DNA from: Nematostella vectensis
Taxonomy: Eukaryota; Cnidaria; Anthozoa; Actiniaria; Edwardsiidae
Assembly: GCF_932526225.1 (NCBI RefSeq)
Contig: NC_064034.1
Span: 10,667,387-10,731,386 of the forward strand
DNA: 64,000 nt
Direction of reading: 5' to 3'
Below are positions 55,501 through 63,145 of the stretch, one piece after another. Positions within the stretch are counted from its first letter, which is position 1. Every line of letters starts with the position of its first letter. The notes under the pieces were generated by a model. That model searched no databases, had not been told where the DNA came from, and saw only the letters and a program-made list of their open reading frames with translations. The translations under genes and the position numbers were made by a program.

Positions 55501-58500
55501 GCGGGAGCCTGGTGCGCGTCCCCCAGTGACGTCATACCCTACTTGCAAGTGGACCTGGGATTGCGACACGTAATCTGCGCGGTGGCTACTCAAGGAAGCC
55601 CCTCCGCTGACCACTGGGTTCGAAGTTTTCAGTTGCATTTTACTTATGACGCAATCACCTGGCGACCCTACATATCACGTGATCTTATTATTGTTGTAAG
55701 TATGCAAATTTTAGCAACTGGATGTTAATCTCTATTTTCAAGTATTTTTATATCATATGTTGTTATAGAAGATAAGCCATTGAGGTAAGTCTTGGATTTA
55801 CCCTTTTTTCTAGGAGTTTAAAGGTAACACAGATCGCTTATCAGAAAAGTACCACAGACTCAATGACTCGATCGTCGCTAGAGTGGTGAGGATCCTGGTA
55901 ACTAGTTACCAGACTTCCCCCTGCATGAGGGTCGAATTGTTCGGGAAACCATCATTGCCAGGTAATTATGAGCTTTGGTAATTATGTTTTTATTTCAAGT
56001 ATTGTATTTCATGCTAAATTATCGATTGATAAGAAATTAAACACAAGCAACTCCAAGAAATAGTTCATTCCGGTCTTTCATTTAAAAAAGGCGTGTTTGT
56101 TTTAAAATACTTGCATTCGGTCATTCCTTTTATTTTATTGTTTATTTCATTTGTGTGTGTGTGGGGGGGGGATGTATGTTAAAAGCCTTGTATTCGATCA
56201 TTCTTTTTTGGGAGAGGGGGGTATCTGGGGTCCATATCTCATATTTTGCTCCATATAATTTGGCTAAGGTATCCAACGTTCCGTGATTGTTTTATTACTC
56301 AAGGGTGTGCTGACGTGCCAGTTGGTCTCCAGAGCAGAACTCGTATCCTGGATCACCGATTTACAGCCACGTCTCACTTTAGCGATCGTTATCTCCCATA
56401 TTTTGGACGGTTAAGATTTAAAAAATGCTGGGCACCAAAAACCAACAACGGACCGGACTACCTGCAAGTCGACTTAGGTTCTCTCTATCGTATATGTGGC
56501 GTGGCCACTCAGGGCAGTCCAATTAATGACGAGTGGACTACCAAATATCAGCTGAGCTTCTCACGTGACAACGTAGCCTGGTTTGACTTTTACGAAAACA
56601 GCATCATCAAGGTAATATGTCTGCAAAGCGATTCATAAGCATTAAAGGCAATGACAAAGGGGCTTGACATGTAGGGCTAGGGAGGGGCAAATCAATTAAT
56701 GCTGTTGTTTTCTAAATGTGTAAGAAAAGCAAAAGAGTGGTGTAGCATCAACAAGTTATCGATCCATCTTTCTAAAACGAACTACATGTTTGTTTAATCA
56801 CTAAGGAATCGATTATGACAATCAGTATAACCTACAAAATTGAGATGGCAACAAAACGGAAAAGACCATATCATTGAATTGTAATGCGTGATGATACCAT
56901 CTCTTTCAAATGCCGTATTTCCTACATCTGCTCGCGCATAAAAAAAATTACTAGAGTCATGTCAAAATTAAAATATTAAAATAATGTCACTTTTTCATTT
57001 AAAAACATATACTTCAGCCTCATATGTTCAAATATATCTTTTGCAGTTTAAGCTTGAGGGGCTTGAGGGTCAGGTCTTTAAAAAGTATTAGGTACACTCC
57101 AACATCCATTTCATTGGTTGTAGACATTTGATGGAAACACGAACCGAAACGAGATAGTCCGTCATCAGCTGAGCAGCGCTGTGTACGCGAGATTTGTCCG
57201 CGTCATCCCAACGGCTTATAGAGGCCACAAAATCGTGCGAATGGAGCTTTACGGTGTCTTACAAGGTTAGCGCCACGTAAAGTATGTAATGCGTTACACG
57301 AGATATGATAAAGTGTCAATGAGATGAGTGTCAAATCTATTTTTGTTTCCTTATTTTCGTATAACGCCCTAGTGGCTTGCAAAGACAAGGCATGTATCGT
57401 GTAATGCTTAGGCGATAAGGTATAACTTTGAACTTTGAATGTTTTAGAAAAAAATGTTCTTACCCTCCCACGCTGCACAGCTATGGGAAAACGGAATTAG
57501 CTGCTTTTAGTTGGTGCGTGGTGTAGTGTTTTACAAATGATGTAACAACTGATTGACTCATCTCTACCAATTAGAATGTAATGAACCCCTCGGACTAGAA
57601 GACAAAGGTGTCGTTAACGAAAAGATGACGTCATCATCAAAACTAAACGATTCCTATAGCGCGTCCGCTGGCCGCCTGTATGGCGGCTCATCCTGGTGTA
57701 GCGCCACATCGTCCCAGGCGGAGTATCTGCAGGTTGACCTGGGGCGAGTGACGAGGGTCACTGGCATAGCGACACAGGGATCCCCTACTGAGGATAAATG
57801 GGTGACGTTGTACAGTGTTGAGCAGAGCGATGATGGACATTTTTTTACGGAATACACTGCGGGGGAATCAAGTAAGAAGGTACGCTGTACAGATTTAAAA
57901 GATACAAGTCCCTCTTGATGGGTCTTCGGAAATATAGGGCCCCGAATAGTCTTGGGAGAGCACTTGCGAGCTTGCGAGAACCCCGTTTTTATGCGAGACC
58001 AAGCATTTTTAGTTGTTGGTGCAGTGAGCACATCGAAAAATACAGCGCGAACACGGCGAAAAAAAAGCGCGAGCGGGGGACCATTTGGGGCCCTGAATAT
58101 GTACATATATGTTATTTACCAGCTTGGAGGTCCAAAACATGAAAAAACGGGACAGGGGTCTTGAAAATACTAAGATACAGAACGACATTTAGATGGGAAA
58201 TAACATATTTATTTTATCCCTCAATAGATTTTCCAAGTTTGTTTACCTTTACGGGCTTATGGTTGCACGAGGCGAGGTCTCGCTTCTGACTTTCGTCGAT
58301 GTTCGTGAAAATTTTGTTCGCTCATGATCATTCAATAAACTCCATTTTGTATTTCCACACAACGCTTCTAATCCTCCAGAAACACAGAACCTCCAAAGAA
58401 GACATTCTCTGAGTTTTGACCACCAATTTTTTAAAATAATTTAGTCCAAATTGATACGTCGTTCTAGACTCGAATTGATCGTAGAAATATAGATCGTTGA

Positions 58501-61500
58501 AATTTCGCTTTAAATCCTCGACAAACGATAAGATATATTCACTGAAGAACTTCTCTTGAATGTGGATACGTTAAGCTGGTTATGCAGGTAAATTTATTGA
58601 GTGATTTGTCGTTTATTTCGTATGAAGAAAGGATTTGCTGCCTTTTTTATCCCGAATAAACTTTCAGCAAACTTGAAATTGTCGCGCGCGTTGCAAAATC
58701 ATTTTGGCGGGAAATTGTCAAAACACAGGGAGTTTGAAGCTGATTTTCCGTAAAAAAATGGTTCTAGATAAAATGACAAATAAAATGCCGTTTTAGTGTG
58801 AAGATCTATATCCTCGGGAGTAAAAATCCAGTTTTCGATGGTCATTTTACAAATCGAGCTTTAGAGGTGAGCGGTCCGGTATCGCGGTGTCCGGATCGTA
58901 GGATACCGGTCCTCGTGAGAGCCAATCAGAGCGCGCGATTTGATGGATACCGGACCCCGAAAAAATTAAAAGAAATTACTTTTAGTAATGCCCCATGCTT
59001 ACAGATCTAGTAACGCTCCCAGATTTCCAAAAATGCTAGCAACATACAGTTTTTTCAGATAGAGGTCGTTGAATATAACTACTATCGCTGTCTCTAGGTT
59101 TTTTCAGGAAATATCGGCGGTTCTGTTTTAGCGCTATGCACCTTGCTCACAGTACCAATAACGGTGCCAGATTTAAAAAAAAATAGAGATCGCGGCCGTC
59201 ACTGTTGTCTCTAGGTTTTTACAGGAAATATCGACGGTTCTGGAGTGGTCGTGAACTGGTTGATGTATCCCATGACTGCTCGCTATTACCGAATCAAACC
59301 GGAAGAGTGGAATGCCGCCATCTGTCTCAGATTTGATCTGTATGGCTGCCGCGGTGAGTCACTAAGGAAAGGCGCAAATGTTTTGACAAGAATACTTAAC
59401 AACGCACACGTTGTCATATACAATGTGTATTGCCGCGTAGGGCATACAGCCCTTCGAATGGGAATGGCAGATTGCCTAGTACATTAAAAGGAGCTAATGG
59501 GGATATTGGGCTTACTTAAAAGGTGTCAAATGGTATAAAATTAAAAGGGCCTTTTAACAAAAAAGAAAATATTAATGGAAAGCTTTATCTATTGAAGCGT
59601 AATATACAATTCATTTATAATACATATATGTATTTTCGCAAAATAGATATGTATTTCAATTTTCAAACAATTGTTATTTCTTCTTAGTGAGCTGTGATCA
59701 CCTCCCTCTTCGTCCAAGCGCGACATTGTCTTCGTCGCAAAACACCAGCATGACCCCACCCTCCCTCGGTAAACTGCACTTCCCCACTGGGTCGTGGTGC
59801 GCAGCCCCTAGTGACGTCACGCCATACCTGCAGGTTGACTTAGGTTCACGTCACGTGATCTGCGCGGTGGCTACTCAGGGGAGTCCTACCGCTGACCACT
59901 GGGTGCAGACTTACAAGATACAAGCCTCCCTTGACGGATCATCGTGGAGAAACTATTCTGAGAGTAAAAACGAAATGGTAGTTTAGTAGAATCGAAGCCC
60001 AATTTGCTAACTGTATCTTTCAATATTTTGTGAATTCTCACCAACGATTTCCAAATGCAAAATTACCACCTTATACCAATTTAAGGTTGTGTATTGTGAT
60101 TCAGTTTTTAGCTCGGGAAAAGGAAGCAGTTTGGGAAATACGCTCTATTGCAAAGAAAAACATTGAAAAATTAAATGTAAAGGAGTACCTGCCTTAGCCA
60201 GTTAAGCCCGGGGTTTAACTATAAATACACAGATATACACCTGAATTACCATTTATATTAGCAAAATTTGGGTGACAAACTTGAAGCCGTAAACCGCCCA
60301 GGGACGCCCCTGATTGTTGGTTTTGTTTCCAGCTTTTTGGTAACTCGGATAGGAGTAGTGTGACCAAACACGTGTTTATCGAGGCGATAGAGACAAGATA
60401 TCTGCGGCTCGTGGTGATGAAGTCGTTAGGGCTGGCTTGTATGAGATTTGAGCTCTACGGAATAGCAAGAGAAGGTACACAATGTATATAACAACATACC
60501 ACGAGGTATGATATATGTAGCGGATAAGCAGCACATGTGACGTAAAGAACAGAGCCAAGAGAAGCATGGTACCTTTGACACAGGGAAGATAAATGGTCGT
60601 CAGAAATTATCAATATAGACAAAAAGATGATGCATAAAAGATACAGTTATGTTTCGCGGCTGACGCTTAATTTTTTTTTACAAAAACAAAACCCAATAAT
60701 GCCTAGTGCACACTAGCGACATATCGACATAACGACATGGGCGCGCGCACTCTTATCTTCGACATAACGACATGGACATAACGACATAAAAGAAAAAACA
60801 TGTTTTTTCTTTTATGTCATTATGTCAATGTCGTTATGTCGGGCTAACATAGTGCGCGCGCCCATGTCGTTATGTTGCTAGTGTGCACTAGGCATAAGCC
60901 ATTATTATTTTGTTCGTCCCTACAGTGTGTGAGGCAGAGGCTGTAGGGGTGCGCGCCGGTGGAGTTATCAGAAGTGATCACTTCACTGCAACATCTGTGT
61001 ACGATAACTCGATAGGCTATGCTGCTAGTATGGGTAGGCTCCATGGCTCTTTGGGATGGACGCCGGCAACAGCGACAGACAACACAGGTAAGGTTTGGAC
61101 ATCCTAGTGGATATCCCTAGCTTCTTTTGTTGTATAGTTCCAGAAAATATCCATACCCCCCCCCCCCCTCTCGCGATTCAAGACATCACTATGTTTACCG
61201 TAAAACCAATAGGGACAAATAAAGAGCTTGGGCTATCTGTGGGTATCACAGCCATTTTATCGCTCGTCGCTATTTTTTTCTTCTTGACTTGACTTCGCCG
61301 CTCAGACAAACAAAACAATCAAACTATTCAGGGATTTAGCTTTCTGTGAGTATATTTGCCAATCTTGCTTACTTAAGTTAGACTTGTTTTCTTCTTCCGA
61401 GTTATTTTACATGATCTCTTTTCATTCCCATCGAGTTGTATTCTGTGCGCGCTGACGTGCACTGGAATTTTTGCCATTCGCAAAAGATAGCAATTCATGC

Positions 61501-63145
61501 AACAATTTTTTTTCATTAGAACAAAAACTACAAGCTCAAACTTGCATTTCAACTGATGGATTTACACCTAGACTGTTTTCTTATTGTTCTGCTGAGAGCT
61601 GGAATAGAAATTGAAGCAAAAGTTTTCAATTTTGTAATGTCTTCTGCGCGCGCGCTGACGTGCACTGGAATGACGCCACGAGCGTGCGCTGTTGTGAAGT
61701 TCTTTGTCATTGCTTTTTCTTCCCCGTTTCAGGATAAATTCTAAAAAAATACATTGATGATAGTTCTATGAAAGAAATGAAACATTCTTTTTGTGCCTTC
61801 AAAGCGTTTTGAAAACCATGGTGTTTGTTTGAGGAGCTATTGAGCAGACGAAAAAATTTTCACAGGACAGGGGCCCGTTTTTCGGAACACCCGAGAATTC
61901 CCGAAAACGTTTTATTTCTTAAATTTGAAAAGCTGGCTAATTATTATTAAAAAAATTATGGTATCTTAATGTGTTGAAATATCGTCAAACATCGTATTTT
62001 ACCACAAAGATTCATGTGAAAGATAATCCTCTTTTTGGTTTTATAGATTTTGATCTTTCCCGAGCTTCTCGGGCCCGAAATTCACATGGCTAAAATATTA
62101 AGAAAGTTCTCGGGACCTCGCAGTCACCCGAGACTTTTCGGGTAACTTTATGGCTTTAGCAAAACTTCAAAACAGCGCTATTACGCGTAATCATTTGGAA
62201 TACGAACCAAGAGGAAGTTTAAAATGTTTCTTAAACATGAAAGCGGTTCTCCAAAAGGAAAACATGCGAAATTTTGAGCAAAAATGCAAAATAAAGTTTT
62301 CGGGCCCGAGAATTCTCGGGTGTTTCGAAAAACGGGCGCCAGATATCACTTTGCCTGGACGTTATCGACTGATATTTGTCCTGTGAAAATGTGCACGTGA
62401 CCCGTATTGACCAATGAGCGCGCGTGAAAATTCATCACTGTGTCATAACTAAGACAATTCAAAATTTTCCTTACATTCATAACATACGTCGAAAACTTTT
62501 ACAAAATGATCAAGAAAAACGTTTTTTATAGCCTTTTTTGGTGGCAAAGCCTTTAGAATGTTAATTCTGATATTGTCTGAATGATAATTTTAAAGGATGG
62601 TATCAACCTGGTATCTGATACTTTAAGCAATATTGGAAAGAATAGATAAAAATCTCAATTGAGACGTCATTGTGACTTCATGATTTTTATCTATAAAACC
62701 CAAAATAGGGCGTAAAAATTAGTCGTATGTTTGTGATCATTGTCTGCAAGTTTGATGTAATACAGCCAAAGCAGTTCAAGAGATACGGATGTGGGCACCT
62801 TCAACCCCCCACCCATCCCCCCCTCAGCCACAGATAGCTCAACAAAGCCCAACCTGAACAGGGTTAGCTGCAGTAGCTCACCTCCATTCATCTTCGCTCA
62901 AAACCGTCAACCCTGTCTTAAACTCTTAAGACATTATCTCTGCCATTATCTATTTCATAAAATATCGTTTTGGTCGGGTATGTTTTCCAGACCACCTCCA
63001 GGTCGACTTGGGCTCGGTGTACGCGCTGTGTGGCGTCGCGACACAAGGCGCCAAGGAAGATAATGAGTGGGTCACAAGTTACTCGATCAAGACTTCCATG
63101 AATGGTCTTAATTGGCAGCGATACAGCGAAAATAATATTGGCAAG
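31754..63145 (+). CDS. Giant discoidin/Ig/FN3 receptor-like gene (3' partial)
   Basis: Exons in consistent phase: 31754-31820, 34713-34885, 35039-35188, 35712-35853, 35919-36205, 36303-36441, 36908-37227, 37596-37740, 38091-38401, 39640-39781, 40176-40462, 40624-40774, 41036-41395, 41784-42077, 42590-42897, 43299-43449, 45556-45722, 46201-46332, 46473-46614, 48588-48892, 49159-49297, 49576-49886, 50090-50234, 50929-51009, 51528-51760, 52024-52165, 52918-53198, 53447-53588, 54087-54443, 54898-55188, 55382-55695, 55814-55961, 56304-56611, 57124-57265, 57575-57879, 59215-59353, 59688-59977, 60333-60474, 60926-61087, 62991-63145. That is 2,800 codons with no stop. Order: signal peptide, C-A-B-C-A, Ig, FN3, B-C-A-B-C-A, Ig, FN3, B-C-A-B-C. 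The start matches gene 2, so it may also end in a membrane-anchored phosphatase, but that part lies beyond the window. Role inferred as cell-surface or matrix recognition. Confidence 0.9.
31821..34712 (+). other. Gene 3 first intron (2.9 kb)
   Basis: Holds a poly-C tract at 33467-33488, a G/C-tract repeat near 33200-33310 resembling one at 16440-16560 in gene 2, and the hAT-like element at 34094. No exon was recognised; first introns of this size often hold regulatory elements, but none can be named. Confidence 0.55.
34094..34586. mobile_element. Non-autonomous hAT-like element with 8-bp target duplication
   Basis: CTTAATAT lies directly outside both ends (34086-34093 and 34587-34594). Inside, the ends share GCGATGGGTA as inverted repeats; the right end inverted reads CGGTAGCGATGGG, close to the CAGNG-type hAT terminus. 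The interior consists of diverged TCTCGGAGTCTCG and CTCGGGCTCGGATTCTG repeats. The left end is less well conserved. Confidence 0.75.
34713..35853 (+). CDS. Gene 3 discoidin domain 1 (type C, three exons)
   Basis: Exons 34713-34885, 35039-35188 and 35712-35853. Motifs CLDRPIGLQD, VRFTASSYYQ, AWAPTSE, YLQ, then VDLGSLYVICGLGTKGN and LFRGNSD. An extra phase-0 intron breaks it at LQ/VDLG, as in domain 7. The following intron, 35189-35711, has a GC donor (AAG then GCAAGT). Confidence 0.92.
35919..36441 (+). CDS. Gene 3 discoidin domain 2 (type A)
   Basis: Exons 35919-36205 and 36303-36441. Motifs [77 protein letters not shown]. Confidence 0.93.
36908..37740 (+). CDS. Gene 3 discoidin domain 3 (type B)
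   Basis: Exons 36908-37227 and 37596-37740. Motifs LSCDIPVGVADG, GPSWCAGSDDFSPFFEVDLG, HVICAVATQGSADSEDW, VFDGNFDSSTTV, CMRVEIYG. The acceptor must be at 36907 (TTCAAG), since the closer CTTGAG gives the wrong frame. A partial copy of exon two sits 104 bases upstream at 37492. Confidence 0.92.
37492..37535 (+). pseudogene. Partial duplicate of the next exon with acceptor
   Basis: After CTTCCCAG, GTATTTGATGGTGATTTTG and on to ACTGTTAGC matches the start of the true exon at 37596, then diverges into a TAA/TAAG stop-rich sequence. It keeps an acceptor but no matching donor, so it looks like a broken tandem copy. Confidence 0.85.
38091..39781 (+). CDS. Gene 3 discoidin domain 4 (type C)
   Basis: Exons 38091-38401 and 39640-39781. 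Motifs [64 protein letters not shown] and CMRLEVYG. Its internal intron was enlarged by a 1,020-bp transposable element. Confidence 0.92.
38468..39487. mobile_element. 1,020-bp non-autonomous transposon with 106-bp TIRs
   Basis: The ends CAAGAGAGCATAAG... and its inverted copy match almost perfectly for about 106 bases (38468-38573, 39382-39487). TTAGAAC is duplicated directly outside (38461-38467 and 39488-39494). No transposase. Internal sequence 38644-38766 recurs inverted at about 61284-61430. Near-identity of the arms implies recent insertion. Confidence 0.92.
40176..40774 (+). CDS. Gene 3 discoidin domain 5 (diverged type A)
   Basis: Exons 40176-40462 and 40624-40774. Motifs HDASKALLYGASSWCV, FIQLDLGVMTTISGIATQGG, GFQGNMDANTVVTRWLS, TCLRLDVFG. 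The usual first cysteine is missing. Like domain 11, it is the diverged A copy just before an Ig domain. Confidence 0.85.
41036..41395 (+). CDS. Gene 3 Ig domain 1
   Basis: Single exon. Ig landmarks VVTCTVYGPP, VEWHRG and VTCMAYARSE. The extra pair C-x11-C (CVRNYSGDGKALC) comes just before the last strand. Several sequons (NLT, NMS, NST). Confidence 0.85.
41784..42077 (+). CDS. Gene 3 FN3 domain 1
   Basis: Single phase 1-1 exon: PPHKPQSFN, AAFSWVQPVSSGELPVDYFL, IAGLLANTSYTAEIRAIHRF. Same position after Ig as in gene 2. Confidence 0.88.
42314..42571. mobile_element. MITE-like element, copy 2, abutting a splice acceptor
   Basis: Inverted relative of 632-885 with the same CCGCATTGT and ACTTCCGG ends. 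Its right end lies about 18 bases before the acceptor AACACTAG at 42589, so it supplies or borders the branch-point region of the domain 6 exon. Confidence 0.8.
42590..43449 (+). CDS. Gene 3 discoidin domain 6 (type B)
   Basis: Exons 42590-42897 and 43299-43449. Motifs CERRGLGMEKR, PPSEGRLNLQGGSWCASPSD, LQVDLGTRHVICAVATQGSP, TFSGNADRSS, CMRVEVYGS. First member of the first full B-C-A-B-C-A block. Confidence 0.93.
43529..45175 (+). repeat. 50-bp minisatellite, about 33 copies
   Basis: Unit TGCGTCCCTGTGTTGTCTCA continued by TTTGCGATATCTC-AAGTCAATAGGTAGTA. Variants (AAGTC/GAGTC, CAATA/CCATA, TAGTA/TAGAA) recur in patterns that suggest multi-unit duplications. One unit near 44870 lacks 7 bases. 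It fills the intron between domains 6 and 7, beginning 80 bases after the donor. Confidence 0.95.
45352..45402. repeat. Dispersed repeat fragment (pair with 58914-58971)
   Basis: The segment GGTCCGGTATCCATCAAATC, then GCGCGCTCTGATTGGCTCTC, recurs inverted at 58914-58971, in another intron of the same gene. GTCCGGTAT motifs flank both, so it is probably the end of a transposable element. Confidence 0.75.
45556..46614 (+). CDS. Gene 3 discoidin domain 7 (type C, three exons)
   Basis: Exons 45556-45722, 46201-46332 and 46473-46614. Motifs CADVPVGLDSE, DHRFTSSSSL, WAPNGNSNDNDYLQ, VDLGSVFTVCYVETRGN, TFQGNTDHN, VDLYGV. The extra intron at LQ/VDLG holds a (TCTG)n tract. V-C-Y-V-E-T-R-G replaces the usual C-x-V-A-T-Q-G, a diverged loop. 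Confidence 0.9.
45736..46135 (+). repeat. (TCTG)n / TCTGTCCG microsatellite
   Basis: 400 bases of TCTG, TCCG and TCAG tetramers, pure TCTG at 46015-46105. It lies in the extra intron of domain 7. Long Ser/Val/Cys ORFs across it are artefacts. Confidence 0.97.
46580..48450 (+). repeat. 38-bp minisatellite containing exon end and donor, about 48 copies
   Basis: The exon end GTACTTCGCGTGGATCTGTA, TGGTGTAATACACG and its donor GTAAGT recur every 38 bases from the true exon to about 48450. Copies fall into two families, GATCTGTATGGTGTAA (left) and GAGGTGTATGGCGTAA (right). The unit holds 34 exonic bases (translated VLRVDLYGVIH) plus the donor. Confidence 0.96.
48588..49297 (+). CDS. Gene 3 discoidin domain 8 (type A)
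   Basis: Exons 48588-48892 and 49159-49297. Motifs [83 protein letters not shown]. Confidence 0.93.
49431..49511 (+). repeat. (CT)n(AT)n microsatellite
   Basis: About 19 CT units followed by about 21 AT units, in the intron before domain 9. Confidence 0.97.
49576..50234 (+). CDS. Gene 3 discoidin domain 9 (type B)
   Basis: Exons 49576-49886 and 50090-50234. Motifs CDKHPVGLANLE, PPSQGRLNSLGGSWCANTTD, LQVDLGTRHVICAVSTQGSP, VFQGNFDSQSVV, CLRAEIYG. Confidence 0.93.
50235..50928 (+). other. Intron between domains 9 and 10
   Basis: Contains GGAGTCGAACCC near 50450, which on the minus strand is box B-like; no convincing box A or cloverleaf. Otherwise nothing recognised. Confidence 0.5.
50929..52165 (+). 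CDS. Gene 3 discoidin domain 10 (type C, three exons)
   Basis: Exons 50929-51009, 51528-51760 and 52024-52165. Motifs CSKEPVGVHFGG, HMTATSQYAG/NYQAWRGRLY, YAWAASTKTGAGDYLEVDLG, LAGIATQGH, IFNGNTDKT, MRVELYGC. An extra phase-1 intron in QYAG/NY occurs in no other discoidin domain of the window. Confidence 0.92.
51174..51490. mobile_element. Inverted-repeat element with poly-C tracts inside the extra intron
   Basis: The ends GGCCCATACCCAGG and CCTGGGTACGTGCC are imperfect inverted repeats; long C tracts lie inside each end. Related G/C-tract sequences occur near 4330, 16440 and 33200. It makes up most of the domain-10-specific intron. Confidence 0.6.
52227..52398. mobile_element. Palindromic MITE
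   Basis: The ends TAGCGAACTTCAGATTTACG and, inverted, TAGCGAACTACAGATTCACG match, and the centre is itself palindromic (ACACGTTGTATTTC...GAAATACAACGTGT). A single hairpin covers almost the whole 172 bases. Confidence 0.82.
52918..53588 (+). CDS. Gene 3 discoidin domain 11 (diverged type A)
   Basis: Exons 52918-53198 and 53447-53588. Motifs WRVPVGVETGQ, NASAARLYASTWWCASSS, FLQVDLGLLVDVTGVALQSG, GLTGNSAANTVMTTWLD, CMRIEIYV. The first cysteine is replaced by Trp, again the diverged A copy before Ig. Confidence 0.86.
54087..54443 (+). CDS. Gene 3 Ig domain 2
   Basis: Single exon: ATTRLFCNYT, VRWILNNK, KVTCQVFYRN; extra pair C-x11-C (CDEGVGSSRDRRC). The same exon boundaries as Ig 1 show it is a duplicate. 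Confidence 0.85.
54898..55188 (+). CDS. Gene 3 FN3 domain 2
   Basis: Single exon: PSSPENVTAVN, ATIKWLQPPATTAEGEVRHF, LKGLRANTTYSVQIRAVSIV. Counterpart of 41784-42077. Confidence 0.88.
55382..55961 (+). CDS. Gene 3 discoidin domain 12 (type B)
   Basis: Exons 55382-55695 and 55814-55961. Motifs CHRKSVGLETK, PPSRGRLNLVAGAWCASPSD, LQVDLGLRHVICAVATQGSP, EFKGNTDRLS, CMRVELFG. It opens the second full block. Confidence 0.93.
56304..57265 (+). CDS. Gene 3 discoidin domain 13 (type C)
   Basis: Exons 56304-56611 and 57124-57265. Motifs [69 protein letters not shown]. Confidence 0.93.
57575..59353 (+). CDS. Gene 3 discoidin domain 14 (type A)
   Basis: Exons 57575-57879 and 59215-59353. Motifs [83 protein letters not shown]. 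The 1.3-kb internal intron holds a dispersed repeat and a partial copy of exon two. Confidence 0.92.
58914..58971. repeat. Dispersed repeat fragment (inverted copy of 45352-45402)
   Basis: GAGAGCCAATCAGAGCGCGC, then GATTTGATGGATACCGGACC, matches the earlier copy on the opposite strand. Confidence 0.75.
59097..59140 (+). pseudogene. Partial duplicate of the following exon with acceptor
   Basis: CTCTAG then GTTTTTTCAGGAAATATCGG and GGTTCTG copies the acceptor and start of the real exon at 59215, followed by TTTTAG. The copies lie 118 bases apart with similar sequence between them. Not a usable exon. Confidence 0.85.
59688..60474 (+). CDS. Gene 3 discoidin domain 15 (type B)
   Basis: Exons 59688-59977 and 60333-60474. 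Motifs SCDHLPLRPSAT, PPSLGKLHFPTGSWCAAPSD, LQVDLGSRHVICAVATQGSP, LFGNSDRSSVT, CMRFELYG. Confidence 0.92.
60699..60895. mobile_element. Palindromic MITE, about 197 bp
   Basis: The ends ATGCCTAGTGCACACTAGC and GCTAGTGTGCACTAGGCAT are inverted repeats; the inside carries repeated CGACATAACGACAT units and a hairpin loop AAAGAAAAAACATGTTTTTT. It ends about 30 bases before the domain 16 exon. Confidence 0.88.
60926..63145 (+). CDS. Gene 3 discoidin domain 16 (type C), first half and core
   Basis: Exons 60926-61087 and 62991-63145. Motifs CEAEAVGVRAGG, SDHFTATSVYD, LGWTPATATDNTG, DHLQVDLGSVYALCGVATQG. A phase-1 intron of 1.9 kb breaks it upstream of LQVDLG. The last exon of the domain lies outside the window. 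Confidence 0.9.
61284..61430. repeat. Fragment related to the 38468-39487 transposon
   Basis: Read in the opposite direction, it matches internal sequence 38644-38766 (GACTTCGCCGCTCAGACAAA, AACTATTCAGGGATTTAGC). The long TIRs are absent here. Confidence 0.75.
61869..62340. mobile_element. 472-bp inverted-repeat element
   Basis: The ends GGGCCCGTTTTTCGGAACAC and, inverted, GGCGCCCGTTTTTCGAAACA continue with CCCGAGAATTC in both. CTCGGGNCC motifs recur inside. No ORF of note. It lies in the domain 16 intron. Confidence 0.8.

Noticed and set aside
57930-58110. Inverted-repeat element around GGGCCCC
   Set aside because: The matching parts (AGGGCCCCGAATA and its partner) are short and poorly extended; not distinguishable from chance.
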